A DNA stretch of 12,418 bases from an uncultured Muribaculaceae bacterium (GTDB taxonomy: Bacteria > Bacteroidota > Bacteroidia > Bacteroidales > Muribaculaceae): NCBI GenBank assembly GCA_910583675.1, contig CAJTYH010000058.1, positions 1 through 12,418 of the forward strand, written 5' to 3'. Shown here one piece after another: positions 6,540 through 12,418 of this stretch. A program made the translations under genes and the position numbers. Numbering within the stretch: position 1 is the first letter of the stretch; each line of letters starts with the position of its first letter. A model generated the notes under the pieces. The model searched no databases, had not been told where the DNA came from, and was given only the letters and a program-made list of their open reading frames with translations.

Positions 6540-6773
6540 ATGACACTAAAAATCATATCTGCCGAAAAGATACTGTTTGAAGGGGAGGCTTCTTCCGTGA
6601 CACTTCCGGGGGAGATGGGGCGGTTCACCGTCCTTCCTCATCATGCTTCCATTGTCTCCACTCTCGTCGGTGGAAAGATTTCTTATAAATCAGGCACTGA
6701 TGAGCATTCGGTGGATGTGACGGGCGGCATAGTTGATGTCGACAACAATGTAGTATCAGTCTGCGTGTATTAA
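6540..6773 (+). CDS. atpC: F1Fo ATP synthase subunit epsilon, short form
   Basis: Epsilon sits on the rotor stalk and contacts gamma and the c-ring. The 77-residue product contains only the N-terminal beta-sandwich: MTLKIISAEKILFEGEA opens it, GRFTVLPHHASIVSTL (28-42) is the family signature, and GGIVDVDNNVVSVCV closes it. The C-terminal helical hairpin of the approximately 135-residue E. coli protein is missing. That hairpin mediates epsilon self-inhibition and nucleotide sensing. The sandwich appears complete and the stop codon is followed by a normal spacer, so this looks like a natural short form and not a frameshift. It lies 37 bp after atpD and 40 bp before atpB. The small gene sometimes found between epsilon and subunit a (atpI-like) is absent. 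Confidence 0.92.
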   Translation: MTLKIISAEKILFEGEASSVTLPGEMGRFTVLPHHASIVSTLVGGKISYKSGTDEHSVDVTGGIVDVDNNVVSVCVY

Positions 6774-6813
6774 ATTGAAAATCAGGTAACACTTACCATC
6801 CGTAACCTACGAA

Positions 6814-7992
6814 ATGAAGCGTATTCTATTGATATTGACCCTCCTACTCTCATTCTCATCGTTGGCTTACGCCTCGCACGGGGAGCAGGAAGAGGGTCTT
6901 GAGGCCAAGATCACCGATAAGCTCGAGAAGACCGAGGATGAGGCTCACAAGGAGAAGCCTGATCTTAAGGAGATCATTTTTGAGCATCTTGGTGACGGCT
7001 ATGGCTGGGAAGTGCCTTTCAACCATCATAAGCGCATCCCACTACCTGTGATAGTATGGGGAAAGGACGGCTTGCATATATTCTCTTCCTCCCGTGTCAC
7101 ACATGGTGATACATACGTAGACGGAGCGGCTTCATTCAAGATCGCGACAGAGGGAGATTATAAAGGCAAGATCGTGGAGATCGTGGACGGCAAGGAGTAC
7201 AAACCGTGGGATTTCTCCATAACGAAGAATGTATGCGCCATATTCATTGCCTGCATCATCGTATTGTGGCTTCTCATTGATCTTGCCCGTTGGCACAGGA
7301 ATAATCCTTTCAAGACCCCTCGGAAGACGCGGGGTGCGGTGGAAAGTCTGGTAACGTTCATATACGACGGTGTGATAAAGTCGACTTTGAAGGAGAAAGC
7401 ACCCAAGTTCGCGCCATATCTTCTTACAGTGTTCTTCTTTATCTTCTTTATGAACCTGTTGGGCTTGATCGTGGTCTTCCCCGGCGGAGCGAATGTGACA
7501 GGCAACATAGCAGTGACGATGGTGCTTGCCATCATGACTTTCGTAATGACGAACTGCTTTGGCAACAAGCATTATTGGAAGGAAATCTTCTGGCCTGACG
7601 TGCCCCTCTGGTTGAAGTTCCCGTTGCCGATCATGCCTGTGATCGAGATCTTCGGTATGTTCACCAAGCCGGCGGCGCTGACTGTGCGTCTGTTCGCGAA
7701 TATGATGGGCGGCCATATGATAGTGCTGGTGCTGACATTGCTCATATTCATCTTCGGAGCCATGGGATATGCGGTGGCTGCCGGAACTTCGGTGGTCTCG
7801 GTGGCTTTCTCGGTGTTCATGCTTCTCATAGATGTGCTTGTCAGCTTCATTCAGGCTTATGTGTTTACCATGCTTTCCACAATATTCATATCGTTGGCGC
7901 AGGAAGAGCACCACGACAAGGAGGAGCACAAGCATCATATAGATGCGGAGGGGGGCAAGGCAATCTCCGCTTCGGTGGCATCCGCGAAATGA
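6814..7992 (+). CDS. atpB: F1Fo ATP synthase subunit a with long exported N-terminal domain
   Basis: Subunit a forms the two proton half-channels beside the c-ring. The 392-residue protein is much longer than the E. coli one (271). A signal-like segment (MKRILLILTLLLSFSSLAYA, 1-20) is followed by a charged, periplasm-facing domain of about 115 residues with a KITDKLEKTEDEAHKEK helix, as in other Bacteroidota. Hydrophobic helices begin near 138. The essential arginine is Arg292 in TVRLFANMMGGH. His301 occupies the E. coli Glu219 position, Asp340 the His245 position, and Gln347 the Gln252 position. This His/acidic arrangement matches the mitochondrial pattern instead of that of E. coli. The tail is rich in His, Asp and Glu (EEHHDKEEHKHH). 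It is followed after 63 bp by atpE. Confidence 0.96.
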   Translation: MKRILLILTLLLSFSSLAYASHGEQEEGLEAKITDKLEKTEDEAHKEKPDLKEIIFEHLGDGYGWEVPFNHHKRIPLPVIVWGKDGLHIFSSSRVTHGDTYVDGAASFKIATEGDYKGKIVEIVDGKEYKPWDFSITKNVCAIFIACIIVLWLLIDLARWHRNNPFKTPRKTRGAVESLVTFIYDGVIKSTLKEKAPKFAPYLLTVFFFIFFMNLLGLIVVFPGGANVTGNIAVTMVLAIMTFVMTNCFGNKHYWKEIFWPDVPLWLKFPLPIMPVIEIFGMFTKPAALTVRLFANMMGGHMIVLVLTLLIFIFGAMGYAVAAGTSVVSVAFSVFMLLIDVLVSFIQAYVFTMLSTIFISLAQEEHHDKEEHKHHIDAEGGKAISASVASAK

Positions 7993-8055
7993 TGCCGTCA
8001 TTGCAACGAAACAAATAACAATACAATAAATAACTCTCAAAAACAAGAAACGACT
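7993..8055 (+). promoter_or_regulatory. A-rich unstructured leader in front of atpE
   Basis: The 63-bp spacer before the c-subunit gene is strongly A-rich and C-containing in its second half (about 8008-8055), with almost no G and no visible hairpin. Bacteroidota genes with high translation often have AT-rich, weakly structured upstream regions instead of a Shine-Dalgarno site. Because subunit c is needed in many copies per enzyme, this is a plausible translation enhancer; the function is inferred. Confidence 0.35.
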
Positions 8056-8298
8056 ATGTTAGGATTGATTTTAGCAGCAGAAGCTCTCGTAGGTCTTGGC
8101 GCGGCTATCGGCGCAGGTATCGCAGCCATCGCAGCAGGTATCGGCATCGGTAAGATTGGTTCATCTGCCATGGAGGCTATCGCACGTCAGCCCGAAGCTG
8201 CCGGCGACATTCGTTCGAATATGATTGTGATCGCCGCTCTTGTGGAAGGTGTGGCTCTGTTCGCGGTCATCGTGGCTGTGCTCGCCCTGTTCGTATGA
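8056..8298 (+). CDS. atpE: F1Fo ATP synthase subunit c
   Basis: Subunit c forms the rotor ring and carries the ion-binding carboxylate. The 80-residue hairpin has helix 1 (about 5-38, glycine/alanine-rich: GAAIGAGIAAIAAGIGIG), the polar loop ARQPEA (43-48) that contacts gamma and epsilon, and helix 2 with the essential Glu64 in AALVEGVALF. Compared with sodium-type rings such as that of Ilyobacter, the Gln ligand of helix 1 is replaced by Ile31 and the Ser after the Glu by Gly65. The sequence therefore predicts proton coupling. It sits between an A-rich leader and a 220-bp spacer with three stem-loops, both possibly serving its higher required expression. Confidence 0.97.
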   Translation: MLGLILAAEALVGLGAAIGAGIAAIAAGIGIGKIGSSAMEAIARQPEAAGDIRSNMIVIAALVEGVALFAVIVAVLALFV

Positions 8299-8518
8299 TA
8301 TTATTCTGACCGGGAGGCTTTTTATCCCCCGGTTTCATGCAGAAAGACATTTCGCCGATGGAACAGGTGGCGGACGTATAATGGCTTCCGCCACCGATTT
8401 CCGCGGTGTCAGTCTATACAAAGAGACATTTTTTCCTCTCATTCATCAAATCGACATCCGCACGGGTATGACCACGTGTCGGAGTGCTTAAAACAACGAA
8501 TCTTTTGAAAAGACGTTT
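8299..8518 (+). promoter_or_regulatory. Structured atpE-atpF spacer with three stem-loops
   Basis: This 220-bp gap, the longest within the atp operon, encodes no recognisable protein. Three stem-loops are visible. ACCGGG (8309-8314) pairs with CCCGGT (8328-8333), and GG/CC pairs extend it across one bulge. GGTGGCGGA (8366-8374) pairs perfectly with TCCGCCACC (8387-8395) around a 12-nt loop. TCCGCACG (8457-8464) pairs with CGTG-T-CGGA (8475-8483), with one bulged U. None is followed by a U tract. Structures here would block 3' exonucleases after the c-subunit message or mark a processing site, letting atpE mRNA accumulate over its neighbours. A separate small RNA is also possible. Confidence 0.5.
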
Positions 8519-9016
8519 ATGGAACTGTTTAAAGTAGATTTCGGATTGACCATTTGGATGTTCGTGGCTTTTGCGATCCTCCTGTTTATTTTGTGGAAAT
8601 TCGCCTGGCCTGCCATTCTAAAAGGTGTTGACAGTCGCGCCGATTTGATTGACAAGGGTGTGGAATATGCCCAGAATGCGAAGATACGCCTTGACAGCGC
8701 TCAGGAAGAAGCCCGGCAGTATGTGGCCGATGCACGTCATCAGCAAGCCGACATAATCGCCGATGCCAACAAGATGAAGACTCAGATCATAGAGGAGGCA
8801 CGCGAAGAGGCCAAGAAGGAGGCACAGAAGGTGTTGGACAGCGCCAAGCTCAGCATAGAGCAGAGCCGCAAGGAAGCTGAAAAATCTCTTCGTGATGAGG
8901 TAAGCCGTTACGCTCTTGCCATTGCGGGACAGGTTACCCGTGAGCAATTGAAGGATGCCGAAGCTCAGAAGCGTCTGGTAAATTCCCTCCTTGACGAAAT
9001 AGAGAAGAAAAACTAA
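8519..9016 (+). CDS. atpF: F1Fo ATP synthase subunit b
   Basis: Subunit b is the peripheral stator that ties the membrane part to delta and alpha. The 165-residue protein has one N-terminal membrane helix (about 8-30, FGLTIWMFVAFAILLFILWKF). A long, charged alpha-helix follows with an alanine/glutamate/lysine-rich pattern (about 40-140), consistent with a right-handed coiled coil. Length is normal. It starts after the structured spacer downstream of atpE and is followed 23 bp later by atpH. Only one b gene is present, so a homodimeric stator is expected. The assignment is secured by position and by the membrane-helix-plus-coil pattern, since b is poorly conserved in sequence. Confidence 0.94.
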   Translation: MELFKVDFGLTIWMFVAFAILLFILWKFAWPAILKGVDSRADLIDKGVEYAQNAKIRLDSAQEEARQYVADARHQQADIIADANKMKTQIIEEAREEAKKEAQKVLDSAKLSIEQSRKEAEKSLRDEVSRYALAIAGQVTREQLKDAEAQKRLVNSLLDEIEKKN

Positions 9017-9039
9017 CCTTTCAGCAACATCCATCGAAT

Positions 9040-9582
9040 ATGAACGAAGGCCTGATTCCGAGACGGTATGCCAAGGCACTGCTGAAGGTGGCCGTGGAAC
9101 GACATGACGACAAGACGCTTTACGAACTCATGGGGAACTTGTGTGACAGCTTCGTAGCCAATCCCCAGCTTGAAGTCACGTTGGCTAATCCTTTCATAGA
9201 GGATGCCAAGAAGATGGAACTTCTGGCTACCGCGGCCGGAGCCGACAAGTCGGACTCCACTTTCTTTGACTTTCTCAAGCTATTGAAGAACAATAACCGC
9301 CTTGACATGGCTCGCGGGATCGCTATCGCCTATGAGGACGATTATCGCACTGCCAACGGAATATATCGCGTGGAGGTGACGGCAGCAGCTCCCATGGACA
9401 AGAGTGAGGAGGATCGCCTGAAAAAACTTATCGCAAGTCATCTGGACGGCGGCACGATGGAATATACGTTCAAGGTTAATCCCGACCTTATCGGTGGCTT
9501 TACGGTGTCCATCGGATCCGAAAAGCTTGATACGTCCGTAAAGAATCAATTGAAGCAGCTCCAGCTGAAGTTGCTAAGTTGA
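9040..9582 (+). CDS. atpH: F1Fo ATP synthase subunit delta
   Basis: Delta (the OSCP counterpart) caps F1 and connects it to subunit b. The 180-residue protein has the N-terminal helical domain starting IPRRYAKALLKVA (6-18), with NPQLEVTLANPFI at 41-53. Its C-terminal signature is NPDLIGGFTVSIGSEKLDTS (147-166), followed by a closing helix (KNQLKQLQLKL). Length and order are normal for the family. It lies 23 bp after atpF and 154 bp before atpA. That downstream gap is longer than expected but has no strong promoter element or terminator that I can see. Confidence 0.95.
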   Translation: MNEGLIPRRYAKALLKVAVERHDDKTLYELMGNLCDSFVANPQLEVTLANPFIEDAKKMELLATAAGADKSDSTFFDFLKLLKNNNRLDMARGIAIAYEDDYRTANGIYRVEVTAAAPMDKSEEDRLKKLIASHLDGGTMEYTFKVNPDLIGGFTVSIGSEKLDTSVKNQLKQLQLKLLS

Positions 9583-9736
9583 ATACGATGCCGGTCGGCT
9601 GTATAAAGATCGGCGTGTATTTACAATTCCGACATAGAAAAACAAGTCTCCTCTGAAGTGAGTTATTTTTTCGGTCAGACGAGACACCAATTTAACAGAC
9701 AAGAAACACTCTCTTACCTTATATAACCACAACAGA
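9583..9736 (+). other. 154-bp atpH-atpA spacer
   Basis: No gene is visible here. The first 40 bases include small G/C repeats (GCC-GGTC-GGC near 9590) but no strong stem-loop. The last 60 bases are A- and C-rich and poor in G, resembling the leader before atpE, and run straight into the atpA start. It may serve as a translation-enhancing leader for alpha, which is needed in three copies. No TAnnTTTG promoter match was found. Confidence 0.3.
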
Positions 9737-11311
9737 ATGATTAATCCAAGCGAGATATCTGAAGTTTTAAAGCAACAGCTCGAGAACGTCAACAAGACAG
9801 TGGCTTTCGAGGAGGTAGGCACCGTGCTTGAGGTCGGCGACGGCGTGGCACATGTCTACGGTCTCGACAACGTATGCGCAAACGAGCTTGTGGAGTTTGA
9901 AAACGGAGTAAAAGGGGTGGCACTCAACCTTGAGGAAAGCAACGTGGGTGTTATCCTGCTCAACGATGTAGACAAGGTAACTGAAAATATGTCGGTGCGT
10001 CGCACCGGCGAAATCGCTTCCATTCCCGTAGGCGAGGGAGTGTTTGGCCGAGTGATCAATATCCTTGGTGAACCTATCGATGGCCGCGGGCCTATAGAGG
10101 GGGAGCGGATACTCATGCCTTTGGAACGTAAGGCTCCCGGTGTAATTTTCCGCCAGCCAGTGAACCAGCCCTTGCAGACAGGTATCAAGGCTGTGGATTC
10201 CATGGTACCGATCGGCCGCGGTCAGCGCGAGCTTATCATCGGCGACCGCCAGATAGGGAAGACGGCCATTGCCATAGACACCATCATAAACCAGAGAAAG
10301 AATTTCGACGAGGGCAAGCCCGTATATTGCATATATGTGGCCATAGGCCAGAAGGCATCATCTGTAGCTGCCATAGTGGAGACACTGCGTCAGCACGGTG
10401 CCCTTGACTATACTTGCGTGGTTGCTGCTACCGCTTCCGATTCGGCTGCCATGCGCTATTACTCACCGTTCGCAGGTGTTGCCATCGGAGAGTTCATCCG
10501 CGACACCGGTCGTGATGCCCTTATCGTATATGATGACCTTTCCAAACAGGCTGTAGCCTACCGTGAGATCTCGCTGATCCTCAAACGCCCTTCAGGCCGT
10601 GAGGCATATCCCGGTGATATCTTCTACCTGCACTCGCGTCTGCTTGAGCGTGCCGCAAAGATCATTAACAACCAGAAGGTGGCCGAGGCGATGAACGACC
10701 TGCCGGCGGTTCTGAAACCTATGGTAAAGGGTGGCGGTTCGCTTACCGCGCTTCCTATCATCGAAACCCAGGCCGGAGACGTGTCTGCATATATCCCGAC
10801 TAATGTAATCTCGATTACCGATGGTCAGATATACCTTGAGACAGCTCTGTTTAACCGTGGTATCCGTCCTGCAATCAATGTGGGCATCTCTGTGAGCCGC
10901 GTTGGCGGTAACGCACAGATCAAGTCAATGAAGAAGGTGGCAGGTACCCTGAAGATCGACCAGGCACAGTTCCGCGAGCTGGAGTCGTTCACCAAGTTCG
11001 GTGGCGACATTGACCCGGTTACGGCACGTGTGATTGACCGTGGCCGCAAGAACGAACGTCTGCTCATTCAGCCGCAGTACAAGCCGTGGGCCGTAGAGGA
11101 AGAGGTCGCTGTGATATATTGCGGCGTGAACGGGTTGCTCGGCAATGTACCCGTGGAGAAGGTTGCCGACTTCCAGGATGCCCTCCTGCAATTGCTTCAC
11201 GCAAAATATCAGGCCGATGTGCTTGATGTGATTCGTGCCGGCAAGCTGACTGACGATTGCACCGCCAAGCTGACTGCCGCCGCCAATGAAGTGGCTGCGC
11301 GTTACGTTTAA
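9737..11311 (+). CDS. atpA: F1Fo ATP synthase subunit alpha
   Basis: Alpha alternates with beta in the F1 hexamer and binds nucleotide at non-catalytic sites. The 524-residue protein has the N-terminal delta-binding helix (1-25), a barrel domain, the P-loop GDRQIGKT (169-176), the Walker B-like LIVYDDLSK (262-270), RPSGREAYPGDIFYLHSRLL (284-303), and the arginine finger Arg388 in SVSRVGGNAQ that reaches the beta catalytic site. Between LLERAAK and GGGSLTALPIIET the segment is about ten residues longer than in E. coli (NNQKVAEAMNDLPAVLKPMV, 311-330), probably a group-typical insertion. The C-terminal helical domain is complete. Its position after delta and before gamma fits the operon. Confidence 0.98.
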   Translation: MINPSEISEVLKQQLENVNKTVAFEEVGTVLEVGDGVAHVYGLDNVCANELVEFENGVKGVALNLEESNVGVILLNDVDKVTENMSVRRTGEIASIPVGEGVFGRVINILGEPIDGRGPIEGERILMPLERKAPGVIFRQPVNQPLQTGIKAVDSMVPIGRGQRELIIGDRQIGKTAIAIDTIINQRKNFDEGKPVYCIYVAIGQKASSVAAIVETLRQHGALDYTCVVAATASDSAAMRYYSPFAGVAIGEFIRDTGRDALIVYDDLSKQAVAYREISLILKRPSGREAYPGDIFYLHSRLLERAAKIINNQKVAEAMNDLPAVLKPMVKGGGSLTALPIIETQAGDVSAYIPTNVISITDGQIYLETALFNRGIRPAINVGISVSRVGGNAQIKSMKKVAGTLKIDQAQFRELESFTKFGGDIDPVTARVIDRGRKNERLLIQPQYKPWAVEEEVAVIYCGVNGLLGNVPVEKVADFQDALLQLLHAKYQADVLDVIRAGKLTDDCTAKLTAAANEVAARYV

Positions 11312-11419
11312 AGGCATTCCCCACGTAGGTGAGTGGAGAGCGCGTTCAGGCATTCTGCCGCTCGTCTTTCCTAGTATGCAAAACCAAGGAACATCATCAT
11401 AGATTTTTATTGACCGTAA

Positions 11420-12301
11420 ATGGCAACACTTAGAGAATTAAAGGGACGAATAGGCTCCGTGGCGTCGTCGGAGAAGATCACAGGCGCCATGAAGATGATT
11501 TCGTCGGCCAAGATGCACAAGGCTGAACAGGCTTTGAAGCAGTTGCGGCCTTTCCGGGATCAGATTGAAACCATAATAGCTAATCTGCTAAGCTCTGACG
11601 CAGTGTTTTCGTCACCGCTGATGACGGCGCGTCCCTTGCAGAATGTGGCCATTGTGGTCTGGGGATCGGACGACGGTCTGTGTGGTGCCTACAATGTAAA
11701 CATATTCAAGCAGTTGTTACAGGTACTGACTGCATCTCGCCAGTCGCTTGCGTCCGATGCTGTAATAACTGTCATACCGGTTGGAAGCAAGATCGCCAAG
11801 GCTGCAAGCAAGCTCAGCATTCCCGGAGTGAAAGTCGATATTCCGTCGGGTGTGGACTCGAAGAGCACGGATGCCAAAGTGCGTGATTTCGCATGGTATC
11901 TGAGGGATTCTTTCGTTAGCGGAAAATATGACCGCGTGGACATGCTGTACATGTCGTTCAAGAGCATCAGCCGGCAGCGGGTGGAGCATCAGCAGCTTAT
12001 GCCTGTCACCTACGATGCGTTTTCCGATACGCTGGGAAAGGCTGTCACGAAGCCGTATATCTTCGAGCCGTCCCCGGAGGTGATATTTACGCGTATCCTT
12101 CCGATGTATCTTCTTGCCATGGTGCAGGATGTGTTTACGGAGAACAGGGCGAGCGAGCAGGCTGCACGAGTTATGGCCATGCAGAGTGCCAACGACAACG
12201 CCAAGAAATTGCGCGATCAACTCAATCTGGAATACAACAAGCTGCGTCAGCAGGCCATCACGACGGAGCTTCTGGATATCCTGGGAGGCCAAGTCAGATA
12301 G
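11420..12301 (+). CDS. atpG: F1Fo ATP synthase subunit gamma
   Basis: Gamma is the rotating central shaft whose two long helices run through the alpha3-beta3 hexamer. The 293-residue protein shows the conserved N-terminal helix (SSEKITGAMKMISSAKMHKA, 16-35), the family motif SDDGLCGAYN (83-92), and the C-terminal helix with ASEQAARVMAMQSANDNA (244-261) and YNKLRQQAITTELLDILGG (272-290). Both helix termini needed for rotation are intact, and the length is near the family norm. It is the last atp gene, 108 bp after atpA. The start used here gives MATLRELKGRI, the usual family N-terminus. Confidence 0.97.
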   Translation: MATLRELKGRIGSVASSEKITGAMKMISSAKMHKAEQALKQLRPFRDQIETIIANLLSSDAVFSSPLMTARPLQNVAIVVWGSDDGLCGAYNVNIFKQLLQVLTASRQSLASDAVITVIPVGSKIAKAASKLSIPGVKVDIPSGVDSKSTDAKVRDFAWYLRDSFVSGKYDRVDMLYMSFKSISRQRVEHQQLMPVTYDAFSDTLGKAVTKPYIFEPSPEVIFTRILPMYLLAMVQDVFTENRASEQAARVMAMQSANDNAKKLRDQLNLEYNKLRQQAITTELLDILGGQVR

Positions 12302-12310
12302 GTATGCTGA

Positions 12311-12326
12311 ATCGGAACTGTCCGAT
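12311..12326 (+). terminator. Short stem-loop after atpG, possible weak terminator
   Basis: ATCGGA-ACTG-TCCGAT is a perfect 6-bp stem with a 4-nt loop starting 10 bp after the atpG stop. It is not followed by a run of T (the next bases are GCCTTGATAC), so it is not a standard intrinsic terminator. It may stabilise the transcript 3' end or mark the operon boundary. Confidence 0.35.
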
Positions 12327-12346
12327 GCCTTGATACACAGAAAAAG

Positions 12347-12354
12347 TAATTTTG
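12347..12354 (+). promoter_or_regulatory. Bacteroidota -7 promoter element for a gene beyond the window
   Basis: TAATTTTG matches TAnnTTTG exactly and sits in the AT-rich stretch after atpG, followed by GTACATTTTATAATAAG. A TTG at 12330-12332 is too close to be a typical -33 box. The element implies that whatever lies past the window edge has its own promoter instead of being only a continuation of the atp transcript. Confidence 0.5.
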
Positions 12355-12418
12355 TACATTTTATAATAAGTGAGTAATCAAATTTATTTATTGTAAAATT
12401 TCTTCCGCTTCAATACGT

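Noticed and set aside
6774..6813. Possible atpI-like gene between atpC and atpB
   Set aside because: Only 40 bp are available, so no such gene fits here.
7132..8046. 304-codon open frame on the minus strand
   Set aside because: It is opposite atpB. It is extremely rich in His, Arg and Glu, as expected from the reverse of a hydrophobic-protein gene.
8240..8491. 83-codon open frame on the plus strand in the atpE-atpF spacer
   Set aside because: It begins inside atpE in another frame and covers the three stem-loops. The translation is low-complexity and unconvincing as an atp accessory protein.

Overview
The window is a contiguous stretch of a Bacteroidota chromosome, most likely order Bacteroidales. 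I would guess a Muribaculaceae-like lineage, but that family-level call is inference. The main evidence is the gene architecture: a fused NuoCD with no NuoE/F/G genes, F-ATPase genes in the order beta-epsilon-a-c-b-delta-alpha-gamma, an unusually short epsilon, a subunit a with a signal peptide and a large extra N-terminal domain, and a -7 box of the Bacteroidota type (TAnnTTTG) in front of nuoA. All real genes are on the + strand.

Layout. Positions 1-217 hold no convincing protein gene but do hold a compact block of nested and alternative inverted repeats ending near a T7 run, so this is a candidate structured RNA or conserved repeat. Positions 227-679 encode a short, catalytically incomplete protein that resembles a short-chain dehydrogenase. 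Positions 680-952 are a regulatory gap with an 8-bp inverted repeat, a -7 promoter element and two leader hairpins. Positions 953-4904 encode nuoA, nuoB, a fused nuoCD and nuoH of respiratory complex I. The cluster stops after nuoH; the usual next gene, nuoI, is absent. Only 92 bp later the complete F1Fo ATP synthase operon begins: atpD, atpC, atpB, atpE, atpF, atpH, atpA, atpG (4997-12301). A stem-loop and a good Bacteroidota -7 element follow atpG, so a new transcription unit probably starts just beyond the window.

How the genes work together. Complex I (here NuoA, B, CD and H, with the remaining membrane and iron-sulfur subunits encoded elsewhere) reduces quinone and pumps ions. The F1Fo enzyme uses that gradient to make ATP. 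The sequence predicts a proton-driven rotor, because the sodium-ligand residues are absent from subunit c. It also predicts no epsilon C-terminal brake. Having these two coupling machines in tandem with no visible promoter or terminator between them is the most notable large-scale feature. No mobile element, tRNA, rRNA or CRISPR array was recognised, and I see no evidence for a wholly new multi-gene system. The best candidates for undescribed biology are the 5' structured element, the nuo/atp junction, and the strongly structured atpE-atpF spacer.
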